A DNA stretch of 64,000 nucleotides from assembly GCF_900176515.1 (NCBI RefSeq), contig NZ_FWXV01000005.1, forward strand, positions 62,001 to 126,000, written 5' to 3'. The translations under genes and the position numbers were made by a program. The stretch is from Kibdelosporangium aridum. GTDB taxonomy: Bacteria > Actinomycetota > Actinomycetes > Mycobacteriales > Pseudonocardiaceae. Shown here piece by piece: positions 49,157-57,115 of this stretch. The notes under the pieces were generated by a model. The model was not told where the DNA came from, ran no database searches, and saw only the letters and a list, made by a program, of their open reading frames with translations. How positions within the stretch are numbered: the stretch's first letter is position 1; each line of letters begins with the position of its first letter.

Positions 49157-49659
49157 GCGGACTTGGGTGGCTGCCACGGTCGGATCCGGGGCAGCCACCC
49201 GGGCACGGCAGCTTTGTACACTTCGTACTGACTGCCGAAGCTGCGTCGCAGCGCGGGTTCCTCATGCCAACGGACCATCGCGTAGAACGCCGCGCTGACA
49301 AGCACCGCGTACACGGGCAGGATCCACTGGCCAAGGATCAACGCCTGGCCGATGATCGTGCTCAGCACCGCGAGGTACATCGGGTTGCGCACGTATCGGT
49401 AAAACCCTCCCACCACAAGCTTTTGCGGTGGTGCGACCGGCGCTGGGGTGCCGAACCCCTCGGCGACGAAACGGGCGAACGCCGAGATCAGCACGGCAAC
49501 GGCGGCGACGAACACCACCCAGCCGATCACGCGCAGCGGCAACCAAATCGGTTCAGCATCCCATCTGGTGAGCAACCACGGGATGAGGCCGGCGACGATG
49601 CCCGGTGCGAGAACGAAGAAGCCGGCTGAACCTGCGGCGGCCACGACTCGGTTGCGCAC
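49153..49659 (-). CDS. isoprenylcysteine carboxyl methyltransferase-like membrane protein
   Basis: 168 residues from GTG at 49659, with four to five hydrophobic helices. GGFYRYVRNPMYLAVLSTII and RWHEEPALRRSFGSQYEVYK with AAVPGWLPRI are the PEMT/ICMT signature (PF04191/PF04140), where the RNPMY and EE..L...FG..Y segments bind S-adenosylmethionine. Bacterial members methylate lipids or unknown small molecules; the target is not known here. The frame is open 48 codons further, but that would cross the divergent neighbour's start. Confidence 0.78.
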   Translation of the reverse strand: MRNRVVAAAGSAGFFVLAPGIVAGLIPWLLTRWDAEPIWLPLRVIGWVVFVAAVAVLISAFARFVAEGFGTPAPVAPPQKLVVGGFYRYVRNPMYLAVLSTIIGQALILGQWILPVYAVLVSAAFYAMVRWHEEPALRRSFGSQYEVYKAAVPGWLPRIRPWQPPKSA

Positions 49660-49738
49660 GACGTAATTGTGCGACGCCTGAACGATTCTACGATCGAGTA
49701 GATCGCCGGTTTCACCCGGATAGCCTACGATTTCCCCC

Positions 49739-50086
49739 ATGCGCCTGATAGCCGACGCGACAAAGAAGTCCGGGCTCATCTGGATCACCCGGCCGGGCGA
49801 CACCCGCCCCGTCCCGACATGGCATCACTGGCACAACGATGCGGCATACGTCCTTGTGGATTTGTCCGACGTGGATTCTGTTCCGGTGATCGTCCGCGAC
49901 AAGGCGACCGGGGCTCGCGCCCTCACATGGGACGCGACCGTGACCCGAGTGCTGCCGGGCACCGATGAGTGGGACACAGTTGTCCCCGAGATCCACGCGG
50001 CCCGCTTGAACTCGGCACCGATCGATGCGAACACCCCGCTGTTCCGGCTGGCCCCAGCCGCCGTGTCCACCACTGCAGCACCATGA
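49739..50086 (+). CDS. PNPOx-like small protein with C terminus inside a repeat element
   Basis: 115 residues, probably a split-barrel relative: MRLIADATKKSGLIWITRPG, WHHWHNDAAYVLVDLSDVDS, VPVIVRDKATGARALTWDAT. No catalytic residues can be named. The final residues APAAVSTTAAP and the stop are encoded by the left arm (GTGTCCACC...CACCATGA) of a dispersed palindromic element, so the original C terminus may have been replaced. Divergent from the ICMT-like gene. Confidence 0.6.
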   Translation: MRLIADATKKSGLIWITRPGDTRPVPTWHHWHNDAAYVLVDLSDVDSVPVIVRDKATGARALTWDATVTRVLPGTDEWDTVVPEIHAARLNSAPIDANTPLFRLAPAAVSTTAAP

Positions 50087-50190
50087 AATGCGCGTTCCGG
50101 CACCCCGAGTTCGCGCTTGCCCTAGCGGGGTCGGGGAATTTCACCGTGCCGGAATGGTGGACACGCGGTGCTGGAAAGGTGGACACGCGT
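50062..50190. repeat. dispersed palindromic element, copy 2
   Basis: GTGTCCACC-xxxxxx-CACCATGAAAT (50062-50089) and ATTTCACCGTGCCGGAATGG then TGGACACGCG (50138-50167) are the arms; GTGCTGGAAAGGTGGACACG (50168-50187) repeats the outer arm in reverse. The right arm is identical to that of copy 1 (27591-27620); the middle is longer and differs. Confidence 0.75.
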
Positions 50191-50195
50191 GAAGA

Positions 50196-50227
50196 AAGCC
50201 CGCCGGGTCTCGGGGTCCGGCGGGCTT
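50196..50227 (-). terminator. terminator of the YCII-domain gene
   Basis: AAGCCCGCCGG and CCGGCGGGCTT form a perfect 11-bp stem with a 10-base loop. On the minus strand the stem is followed by TCTTC, giving a U-rich end 27 bp after the YCII gene stop. Confidence 0.75.
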
Positions 50228-50253
50228 GGCTTCGTCTTCCGGGCTTCAGGCGA

Positions 50254-50607
50254 TCAGGCGAAGTCCTCTTCCTCGAAGACCTTGCGGACCTCGACCTCGC
50301 CCTCCTGGAACGGGATCCGGCGGGCCCACTCGACGGCTTCCTCACGGGACGACACCTGGATGATCCAGTAGCCGGCGACGAGTTCCTTGGCCTCGGCGAA
50401 CGGGCCGTCGACGACCGTTGTCCTGCCGCCGGGGCCGTAGTGCACGCGGAAGCCCTCTGAGCTGTCCCGCAGGCCGTTCCCGTCGAGCATGACGCCTGCC
50501 TTGACGAGCTCCTCGTTGAACTTGCCCATCTCCGCCAGCTCCTCAGGGGAGGGCACGGCGCCGGACTCGGCCTCGGGGCTGGACTTGACGATCATCATGT
50601 AGCGCAT
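50254..50607 (-). CDS. YCII-related (YciI-like) protein
   Basis: 117 residues from ATG at 50607. MRYMMIVKSSPEAESGAVPS, YGPGGRTTVVDGPFAEAKEL, AGYWIIQVSSREEAVEWARR form the dimeric alpha+beta YCII fold (PF03795). Homologues often sit beside extracytoplasmic-function sigma factors, but none is here. No enzyme activity is established. The short acidic tail VRKVFEEEDFA is normal for the group. Confidence 0.85.
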   Translation of the reverse strand: MRYMMIVKSSPEAESGAVPSPEELAEMGKFNEELVKAGVMLDGNGLRDSSEGFRVHYGPGGRTTVVDGPFAEAKELVAGYWIIQVSSREEAVEWARRIPFQEGEVEVRKVFEEEDFA

Positions 50608-50688
50608 CTCGTACTCCCTGTCGTTGTCTGTCTGACACTGACGCGTCGATCGACCGGACGCCACATCGACAAGAAGTTCCAAGATTTT

Positions 50689-51573
50689 TTACACCGAGAC
50701 GAGTTCCCTGGTCGGAGGCGGTGTCGGGGCCGCGGGGGCGTGCTGGTGCGGGTGCAGGCGGGTCAGCACGACGACACCGGCGATGGTGACCACACATGCG
50801 GCGAGCACGCCGACATTGGCCAGCAACGAGGTGGGCAGCTGCTCGTTCAGCACGATCACGCCGATCAGCGATCCGGTGATCGGGTCGGCGACCAGCAGGG
50901 TGGCGTAACTCAGGGCGAACCGGCCGGTGCGGTACGCGTTCTGCTGGAACAGCAGGCCGAGCGCGCAAAACACGACGGCAAGGCCGATGACCCAGAAGAC
51001 TGACGCGGACATGTCGTTGAGGGCTGAGCTGCCGCCGACGCGTGTGAGGGCCGCGAACACGCCGTACGCCACGCCGGAGCCGATGGCGAGGAAAAGGGCG
51101 TTGACGGCGCCGGTGCTACGGCGAGCCATGACCGCGGCGCCGAGGATGATGGCCAGGGTCGCGCCGCACAGCACCGCCGCTGAGCCACCGTCGAGGGTTG
51201 GCCGCGCGGACTCGTGCGGGAGCAGCAGAAGCAGGCTGACCAGCCCGGCGCTCACCGCGAACGTGCCGAACATCTCCTTGGCGCGCACGCGCCTGCGGTC
51301 GATGGCCGCGGCAATCAGTACCGCGATCGGCAGGCCGCTCATCCCGAGCGGCTGCACGATGGTCAGCGGACCGTTCGACAGCGCGATGATGTGCATGATC
51401 GCGCCGCACAGTGTGGTCGCTGAGCCGAGCACCCATTTCGGCCTGCGGACCAACTGGCCCAGCAACCGCAGGAATCCGAGGCTCTTGCAGTGCACCGCCG
51501 CGTTCTGCTGCAAGGCAGCACCCAGTGCGACGAGCGGGGCTCCGGCTACGGCCGCCACGAGCCAGAACGTCAC
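50689..51573 (-). CDS. DMT-superfamily (EamA-like) transporter
   Basis: 294 residues with about 10 helices in two homologous halves. VTFWLVAAVAGAPLVALGAA starts helix 1; GAIMHIIALSNGPLTIVQPL and ATLLVADPITGSLIGVIVLN are the typical EamA glycine/proline helices. It probably exports a small metabolite or amino acid; substrate unknown. GTG at 51573 is chosen because GGAG lies eight bases before it and the first helix starts at once. A His-rich loop (LHPHQHAPAAPT) ends the protein. Confidence 0.82.
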   Translation of the reverse strand: MTFWLVAAVAGAPLVALGAALQQNAAVHCKSLGFLRLLGQLVRRPKWVLGSATTLCGAIMHIIALSNGPLTIVQPLGMSGLPIAVLIAAAIDRRRVRAKEMFGTFAVSAGLVSLLLLLPHESARPTLDGGSAAVLCGATLAIILGAAVMARRSTGAVNALFLAIGSGVAYGVFAALTRVGGSSALNDMSASVFWVIGLAVVFCALGLLFQQNAYRTGRFALSYATLLVADPITGSLIGVIVLNEQLPTSLLANVGVLAACVVTIAGVVVLTRLHPHQHAPAAPTPPPTRELVSV

Positions 51574-51833
51574 CTGTCGGTCTCCGAAAGCGTGACGGCG
51601 CGTGAGGCCACAACTAGAGATCGGTTCGAGATCGAATCGAAATGCACTTGCGCACCCTAATGGGTGACCCCTAAGGGACATGTGAGGTGGTGCCCCTCAG
51701 GGCTATCACCAGTAAAGAGGCCTATGCCAATCCGGCATACCCAGCCTGCGGGCTTCCGGTGGACGAAAGGGCGATCAACCCACCATGATGTGATCTAACA
51801 CACAGTGCGGCAGGCCCTCGCGGAGGTGACCAC
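51574..51833. promoter_or_regulatory. leader region of the complex I operon
   Basis: 260 bp without a gene between the divergent EamA and nuoA starts. It holds a long imperfect hairpin (GGTGA-CCCCTAAGGG near 51665 with CCCCTCAGGGCTA-TCACC near 51711) and a TGTGATCTAACACA element (51789-51802) whose TGTG/CACA ends resemble half of a Rex-type NADH-responsive site. GCGGAGGTGA before nuoA is a strong ribosome binding site. Promoter elements are not clear. Confidence 0.4.
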
Positions 51834-52205
51834 GTGCACGGCTATTTCGGAGCATACGGACTGGTCGCGTTGCTCCTGGTAGTCGGCGCTGTGTTCGTGA
51901 CAGTGGCGTTGACCGCGAACCGCGTCCTGCGGCCCGCCCGGCCCACGCCCCAGAAACTGCTGACGTACGAATGCGGCGTCGACCCGGTCGGTGGTGGCTG
52001 GGCGCAGTCGTACGTGCGCTACTACGTCTTCACGTTCCTTTATGTGGTGTTCGCCGTGGACGCCGTCTTCCTGTTCCCGTGGGCCACCGTTTTCGCGGCT
52101 CCCGGCTTCGGCGTCGCCACGCTCGTCGAGATGTTCGTCTTCCTCGGCTTCCTGGCCGTCGGAATCCTGTACGCCTGGCGTAAGGGGGTCCTCGCGTGGG
52201 CTTGA
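51834..52205 (+). CDS. nuoA: NADH-quinone oxidoreductase subunit A (NuoA)
   Basis: 123 residues from GTG at 51834. Three transmembrane helices: YGLVALLLVVGAVFVTVALT, YVFTFLYVVFAVDAVFLFPW, LVEMFVFLGFLAVGILYAWR. The loop with YECGVDPVGGGWAQSYVRYY holds the conserved ECG...R...Y motif near the quinone site. Membrane subunit of complex I. Overlaps nuoB by 10 bp. First gene of the nuo cluster. Confidence 0.95.
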   Translation: MHGYFGAYGLVALLLVVGAVFVTVALTANRVLRPARPTPQKLLTYECGVDPVGGGWAQSYVRYYVFTFLYVVFAVDAVFLFPWATVFAAPGFGVATLVEMFVFLGFLAVGILYAWRKGVLAWA

Positions 52206-52714
52206 CCGACCTCGGAATGATCAACCAAGTCCCGAAGCCGATGCGGTTCATCCTCAACTGGGGCCGCCGCTACTCCCTCTGGGTGTTCAACTTCGGGCTG
52301 GCGTGCTGCGCGATCGAGTTCATCGCGACCTCGATGAGCAGGCACGACTTCATCCGGCTCGGCGTGATCCCGTTCGCGCCGAGCCCGCGGCAGGCCGATC
52401 TGATGGTCGTCTCCGGCACGGTCACCGACAAGATGGCCCCGGCGGTCCAGCGGCTCTACGAGCAGATGCCCGAGCCCAAGTACGTGATCTCGTTCGGCGC
52501 CTGCTCGAACTGCGGCGGGCCGTATTGGGATTCGTACTGCGTCACCAAAGGCGTCGACCAGCTCATCCCGGTCGACGTCTACGTGCCCGGTTGCCCGCCG
52601 CGCCCGGAAGCCCTGCTGCACGGGATCATGAAATTGCAGGCCAAGATCGGCGACGAACAGTGGGCCGAGCGCGGATCGCCCCAATATCCCACCTTCGAGC
52701 GGGTGGACGGATGA
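52196..52714 (+). CDS. nuoB: NADH-quinone oxidoreductase subunit B (NuoB)
   Basis: 172 residues, start GTG at 52196. Ligands of the terminal [4Fe-4S] cluster N2 are all visible: the Cys pair in FGLACCAIEFIATSMS, Cys in SFGACSNCGGPYWDSY, and Cys in VYVPGCPPRPEALLHG. It passes electrons to quinone at the junction with NuoD. Short form compared with many actinobacterial NuoB, as usual in the second, EFG-less operon type. Overlaps nuoC by ATGA. Confidence 0.95.
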   Translation: MGLTDLGMINQVPKPMRFILNWGRRYSLWVFNFGLACCAIEFIATSMSRHDFIRLGVIPFAPSPRQADLMVVSGTVTDKMAPAVQRLYEQMPEPKYVISFGACSNCGGPYWDSYCVTKGVDQLIPVDVYVPGCPPRPEALLHGIMKLQAKIGDEQWAERGSPQYPTFERVDG

Positions 52715-53190
52715 ACCAGGACGTCGCCCCGGACGATTGGATCGCCGCGCTCACCGAAGCGCGGGACTCCCGGCAGTGTGACTTCTTCGACTTCCTCACG
52801 GCCGTCGACGAGTTGGACGACGGCATCCGGATCGTCGCGCACGTCTACTCCACGACAACCAGACAGCATCAGCTGATCCGCACCCTGCTGCCACCGGACG
52901 CACTGAGGCTGCCGACCGCGACGATCGTCTACAAGGGAGCGAACTGGCACGAGCGGGAAACCTGCGAGATGTTCGGCGTGCACTTCGAAGGGCACCCGAA
53001 CCTGATCCCCTTGCTGTTGCCGGACGGCTTCGAAGGCAACCCGCTGCGCAAGGACTTCGTGCTGGCCAGCCGCGTTGCCAAACAGTGGCCGGGTGAGGTC
53101 GACCCTGGCCAGTCGCTCACCGAGCTGAAGAAGCCCAAACGGCGCCGCAACCTGCCGCCTGGCGTGCCCGAGAACTGGGTGCAGCCATGA
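52711..53190 (+). CDS. nuoC: NADH-quinone oxidoreductase subunit C (NuoC)
   Basis: 159 residues, the 30-kDa subunit. CDFFDFLTAVDELDDGIRIV, LPTATIVYKGANWHERETCE, MFGVHFEGHPNLIPLLLPDG and NPLRKDFVL match PF00329, with the ERE-x-x-DMFG-like signature as ERETCEMFG. Peripheral arm subunit beside NuoD. Normally nuoD follows directly; here nuoH follows, with a four-base overlap, so nuoD has been lost from this position. Confidence 0.94.
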   Translation: MNQDVAPDDWIAALTEARDSRQCDFFDFLTAVDELDDGIRIVAHVYSTTTRQHQLIRTLLPPDALRLPTATIVYKGANWHERETCEMFGVHFEGHPNLIPLLLPDGFEGNPLRKDFVLASRVAKQWPGEVDPGQSLTELKKPKRRRNLPPGVPENWVQP

Positions 53191-54146
53191 CATTCCTGGA
53201 GATCGTGCTCCGGCTCGCGTTCGTGGTCGCGGCCTTCCTGCTGCTGCCGCTGCTGGTCGGCCAGCTGGAACACAAAGCCATGGCGCACATGCAAGCCAGG
53301 CTCGGGCCGATGCACGCGGGCGGTTTTCACGGGTGGGCGCAGCTGATCGCCGACGGCGTGAAGTTCGTCCAAAAAGAACACGTTGTGCCGACACAGGCCG
53401 ACAGAACAGTGTTCTCACTCGCTCCCGCTGTGGCTTTGCTGCCGTACCTGATTGTCCTGGTCGTCGTGCCGGTCGGGCCCGGGCTGGTCGCGCTCGACCT
53501 CGACATCGGGTTGTTCTTCGTGCTCGCCGTGATGAGCGTGAGCGTGCTCGGATCGGTGATGGCCGGGTGGTCGAGCGGCAACAAGTACGCGCTGCTCGGC
53601 GGACTGCGCAGCGCGGCCCAGCTGATGGCGTACGAGCTGCCGCTAGTCCTTGCGGCATCGTCGGTCGCGATGGCCGCGGGCACGCTTTCGTTGTCCGGGA
53701 TCGTCGAGGCGTGGTCACCGTGGTGGCTTGCCTGGCAGGCCCCGGCTTTGCTGATCTTCTTCGTCGCCGGGCTGGCCGAGCTGCACCGGCCGCCGTTCGA
53801 CATGCCGGTGGCCGACTCGGAGATCGTGCTCGGCCCGTACACCGAATACACCGGTTTGCGGTTCGCGCTGTTCCTGCTCGCCGAGTACGCCGGGATCGTC
53901 GTGCTCTGCGCACTGACCACGGTGTTGTTCCTCGGCGGATGGCGTGGACCGTTCGCCGACGAGGAGCTGGGCCCGGTCTGGTTCCTGATCAAGCTGTTCG
54001 TCCTGGCCTTCGTGGTGATCTGGCTGCGGGTCAGCAACCCGAGGCTGCGGGCCGACCAGTTGCAGAAGCTGGCGTGGCAGGTGCTCGTCCCGCTGAGCCT
54101 CGCCCAGCTCGCCCTGACCGGCGTGGTGAAGGTGGTGGCGATGTGA
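53187..54146 (+). CDS. nuoH: NADH-quinone oxidoreductase subunit H (NuoH)
   Basis: 319 residues, eight helices. EHKAMAHMQARLGPMHAGGF and HGWAQLIADGVKFVQKEHVV form the quinone-chamber loop; AELHRPPFDMPVADSEIVLG and YTEYTGLRFALFLLAEYAGI are the strongest ND1 signatures. It forms the quinone-binding channel with NuoB and NuoD. Short compared with Streptomyces NuoH of the 14-gene operon. ATGA and GTGA overlaps with neighbours. Confidence 0.95.
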   Translation: MTFLEIVLRLAFVVAAFLLLPLLVGQLEHKAMAHMQARLGPMHAGGFHGWAQLIADGVKFVQKEHVVPTQADRTVFSLAPAVALLPYLIVLVVVPVGPGLVALDLDIGLFFVLAVMSVSVLGSVMAGWSSGNKYALLGGLRSAAQLMAYELPLVLAASSVAMAAGTLSLSGIVEAWSPWWLAWQAPALLIFFVAGLAELHRPPFDMPVADSEIVLGPYTEYTGLRFALFLLAEYAGIVVLCALTTVLFLGGWRGPFADEELGPVWFLIKLFVLAFVVIWLRVSNPRLRADQLQKLAWQVLVPLSLAQLALTGVVKVVAM

Positions 54147-54601
54147 AAGGGCTCCTGAAAGGCCTCGCGGTCACGCTGCGGACCATGACGCGCCGATCGG
54201 TCACGCGGCAGTACCCCGAGGTCAAACCCGAACTGCCGGCGCGCAGCCGGGGCGTGATCGGGCTGATGGCGGAGAACTGCACGTCCTGCATGCTCTGTGC
54301 GCGCGAATGCCCGGACTGGTGCATCTACATCGAATCGCACAAGGAGACGTTGCCCGCGCAGGTCGAAGGCGGCCGGGAACGCAGCCGCAACGTGCTCGAC
54401 CGGTTCGCGATCGACTTCTCACTCTGCATGTACTGCGGGATCTGCATCGAGGTGTGCCCGTTCGACGCGCTGTTCTGGTCGCCGGAGTTCGAGTACGCCG
54501 AGCACCGGATCGGGTCGCTGACGCACGAGATGGACCTGCTGGGCAAGTGGATGGAGACGGTGCCGCCGCCTGACGAGATCGAGCCCGGGGAGCGGACATG
54601 A
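54143..54601 (+). CDS. nuoI: NADH-quinone oxidoreductase subunit I (NuoI), 2x[4Fe-4S]
   Basis: 152 residues from GTG at 54143. Two ferredoxin motifs: CTSCMLCARECPDWC (about 52-66) and CMYCGICIEVCPFDAL (about 95-110), binding clusters N6a and N6b. In complexes without NuoEFG this subunit is the expected entry point for electrons from reduced ferredoxin or another donor. The C-terminal tail HEMDLLGKWMETVPPPDEIE is acidic. Upstream in-frame sequence is a shadow of nuoH. Confidence 0.94.
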   Translation: MKGLLKGLAVTLRTMTRRSVTRQYPEVKPELPARSRGVIGLMAENCTSCMLCARECPDWCIYIESHKETLPAQVEGGRERSRNVLDRFAIDFSLCMYCGICIEVCPFDALFWSPEFEYAEHRIGSLTHEMDLLGKWMETVPPPDEIEPGERT

Positions 54602-55122
54602 CCGCGGCGGAGATCGTGTTCGCGCTGCTGGGAATCGTCGCTATGGGGTCCGCGGTCCTGGTGGTGACGACGAAGCAGATCGTCCGGGCGGCGCTGTACC
54701 TCGTGGTGAGTTTCGGCGCGATCGCCGCGTGCTTTCTCGTTCTCACAGCGGAACTGGTCGCGTGGGTGCAGGTGTTGATCTACGTCGGCGCGGTCGTGGT
54801 GTTGCTGCTGTTCGGGATCATGCTGACTCGTGCGCCGATCGGTCCTTCGTCCGACTTGGACAGCCGGAACAAGCCCGCGGCGATCGTGGTCGCGGTGGCC
54901 ACAGCCGGGGTGCTGGTCACGGTTCTGGTCAGCGGTTTCGGGGACGCCTACGTCAATGTGGGGGAGCAGACGTCGGGATCGGCGAGCAGCATCGGGGCGG
55001 GGATCTTCCGGTACTGGGTGCTGCCGTTCGAGGTGCTGTCCGTGCTTCTGCTCGCCGCGCTGGTCGGTGCGATCGTGTTGTCGCGAACGGACATCGGGCC
55101 GCCGAAGGACGGTGACGCCTAA
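54598..55122 (+). CDS. nuoJ: NADH-quinone oxidoreductase subunit J (NuoJ)
   Basis: 174 residues, five helices. IVFALLGIVAMGSAVLVVTT, AALYLVVSFGAIAACFLVLT, VQVLIYVGAVVVLLLFGIML (the conserved ND6 helix 3 with the pi-bulge) and LPFEVLSVLLLAALVGAIVL. Membrane proton-channel connector subunit. Overlaps nuoI (ATGA) and nuoK (TAATG). Confidence 0.94.
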   Translation: MTAAEIVFALLGIVAMGSAVLVVTTKQIVRAALYLVVSFGAIAACFLVLTAELVAWVQVLIYVGAVVVLLLFGIMLTRAPIGPSSDLDSRNKPAAIVVAVATAGVLVTVLVSGFGDAYVNVGEQTSGSASSIGAGIFRYWVLPFEVLSVLLLAALVGAIVLSRTDIGPPKDGDA

Positions 55123-55436
55123 TGCACGTCCTGTACCCGGCTGTGTTGTCGGCGCTGCTGTTCTCGATCGGTGTTTACGGCGTGCTGGCGCGGCGTAACG
55201 CGATCCTGGTGCTGATGTCGGTCGAGCTGATGCTCAACGCCGTCAACCTCAACCTGGTCGCGTTCGACGTCTGGCTGGCCGACAAGCTGGGTTCGGGACA
55301 GATCCTGACGCTGTTCGTGATCGTCATCGCGGCCGCGGAGGTCGGCCTCGGCCTGGCGATCGTGCTGCAGGTCTTCCGTAACCGCGCGACGATCTCGGTC
55401 GACTCGTTGACCGAACTGGCCGAGGACAAGCAATGA
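55122..55436 (+). CDS. nuoK: NADH-quinone oxidoreductase subunit K (NuoK)
   Basis: 104 residues, three helices: LYPAVLSALLFSIGVYGVLA, AILVLMSVELMLNAVNLNLV with the conserved Glu in VELMLNAVNL, and ILTLFVIVIAAAEVGLGLAI with Glu in AAAEVGLGLAI. These two buried Glu residues (E36 and E72 in E. coli) carry protons. ATG shares an A with the nuoJ stop. Confidence 0.95.
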   Translation: MHVLYPAVLSALLFSIGVYGVLARRNAILVLMSVELMLNAVNLNLVAFDVWLADKLGSGQILTLFVIVIAAAEVGLGLAIVLQVFRNRATISVDSLTELAEDKQ

Positions 55437-57115
55437 CCGCACCCCTGGCCATAGTGGGCACTGCGCTCGGCGCGGTGGGCGCGATCATCCTGGCTCTGGT
55501 TGAGCCTTTCGAGACGCACGCGACCCTGACACCGACCGGGACCATTCCGATCACACTGGGCCTGCGGGTCGACGAGCTGTCGTCGACCGTGGCCGTGATG
55601 GTCACCCTGGTCGCGCTGGCCATCCAGGTCTATTCGGTCGGCTACATGAAGCACGACGTGCGATATCCGACGTTCGCGACGCTGGTCGGGCTGTTCACGC
55701 TGGCGATGCTCACCGTGGTGCTCTCCGCCGACCTGCTCGTGCTGTACGTCGGCTGGGAGATCATGGGTGTCTGCTCCTACTTCCTGATCGGGCACCACTG
55801 GGAGAAACCGACGGCGTCGGCCGCCGCGATCAAGTCGTTCCTGATGACCCGGTTCGGTGACGTCGGGTTCCTGTTCGGGATCTTCGTACTGGGCGCCGCG
55901 GCCGGGTCGTTCCGGATCACGGACGTGCTCGCGGCGGTGCCGACCATGTCGTCAGGCACGTTGCTGACCGGGTCGCTGCTGTTGCTGGTCGGCGTCGTGG
56001 GCAAGGCGGCTCAGTTCCCGCTGCACAGCTGGCTACCGGACGCGATGGCAGGCCCGGCGCCCGTCAGCGCCCTGATTCACGCGGCAACGATGGTGGCAGC
56101 TGGTGCGTACGTGGTCGCGCTGTTGTATCCGGTTTTTCTAGCCGCGCCGCTGGCGCTGGACATCCTCGCGGTGATCGCGGTCATCTCCATGCTCGGTGCG
56201 GCGCTGGCCGCGCTGGCCACCGATGACCTCAAGCGGGTGCTGGCGTACTCCACGATCAGCCAGCTCAGCGTGATGTTCGCGGCCTTGGCGGTCGGCGGGC
56301 GGACGCAGGCGATCGCGCACCTGTTGTCCCACGCGGCTTTCAAGGCTCTGCTGTTCCTGTGTGCCGGTGCGGTGATCATCGCTGTGGGCAGCAACCTGAT
56401 GTCGGAAATGGGTGGGCTTCGCCGCCGGATGCCCTTGTCTTTCCTCACCATGACGGTCGGCTTCGCAGCGTTGGCCGGAATTCCGCCGACTGCCGGGTTC
56501 TTCAGCAAAGATGCCGTGGTCGCGGCGGCCGAGCACGCGCCGAACTGGTTCGTGTTCGTCGGATTGCTGCTGACAGTCGGGTTGACTGCGGCCTACACGA
56601 CCCGGGCGTGGCTGCGGACGTTCTTCGGAGCGGACCGTGACGTCCGCGAGGCGTCGAAGATCATGACCATTCCGCTGACACTGCTGGCTTTGGTGGCGCT
56701 GCTGCTTGGGTTCGTCGGCCTGTGGTTCCAGGAGCTCCGGCCCGAGGTGGTGAGCGCGGTCCTGTCGTTGGTGCTGGCCGCCGTCGGTGCGCTTGGGGTG
56801 TTCATGATCTGGCGGCGTGACCCTGCCAAGGACCCCGCGGACGCGCTCGGCCGGTTGCGCGGCGTGTTCGGCTCCGCTTTCGGCACCGATTCGTTGTACG
56901 AGCGAACAGTTGCCCGGGGAGTCATGCGCGTGGCCAACGAGGTCGTGCGAGTGGACGATTCCGTAGTCGGGCGGTCAGTTCGAGGCACCGGGCTTGGGGC
57001 ACGTGCGCTGGGTGGGCTGATTCGGCGTACGCAGAACGGAAATCCCCAGTTCTACGTCACGGCTGTGCTTGCCGGGGTTGTGGTGATAGCGGTCGGGGTG
57101 GTGATTCTGCAATGA
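55433..57115 (+). CDS. nuoL: NADH-quinone oxidoreductase subunit L (NuoL)
   Basis: 560 residues, the antiporter-like subunit. SADLLVLYVGWEIMGVCSYF contains the TM5 Glu, KAAQFPLHSWLPDAMAGPAP the Lys of TM7, VSALIHAATMVAAGAYVVAL the broken helix, DDLKRVLAYSTISQLSVMFA the TM8-9 region. It is about 60-100 residues shorter than NuoL of 14-subunit complexes, so the long lateral helix HL and TM16 may be reduced. The C terminus after GVFMIWRRDPAKDPADALGR still has a final helix (VTAVLAGVVVIAVGVVILQ). Overlaps nuoK and nuoM by ATGA. Confidence 0.93.
   Translation: MTAPLAIVGTALGAVGAIILALVEPFETHATLTPTGTIPITLGLRVDELSSTVAVMVTLVALAIQVYSVGYMKHDVRYPTFATLVGLFTLAMLTVVLSADLLVLYVGWEIMGVCSYFLIGHHWEKPTASAAAIKSFLMTRFGDVGFLFGIFVLGAAAGSFRITDVLAAVPTMSSGTLLTGSLLLLVGVVGKAAQFPLHSWLPDAMAGPAPVSALIHAATMVAAGAYVVALLYPVFLAAPLALDILAVIAVISMLGAALAALATDDLKRVLAYSTISQLSVMFAALAVGGRTQAIAHLLSHAAFKALLFLCAGAVIIAVGSNLMSEMGGLRRRMPLSFLTMTVGFAALAGIPPTAGFFSKDAVVAAAEHAPNWFVFVGLLLTVGLTAAYTTRAWLRTFFGADRDVREASKIMTIPLTLLALVALLLGFVGLWFQELRPEVVSAVLSLVLAAVGALGVFMIWRRDPAKDPADALGRLRGVFGSAFGTDSLYERTVARGVMRVANEVVRVDDSVVGRSVRGTGLGARALGGLIRRTQNGNPQFYVTAVLAGVVVIAVGVVILQ

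Noticed and set aside
51789..51802. Rex operator before nuoA
   Set aside because: TGTGATCTAACACA keeps only the TGTG/CACA ends of the Rex consensus; too weak to call as a defined site, noted only within the leader entry.
53333..54142. 270-codon extension of nuoI upstream
   Set aside because: It is antisense-like Arg/Gly-rich sequence inside nuoH; NuoI has its normal length from GTG at 54143.
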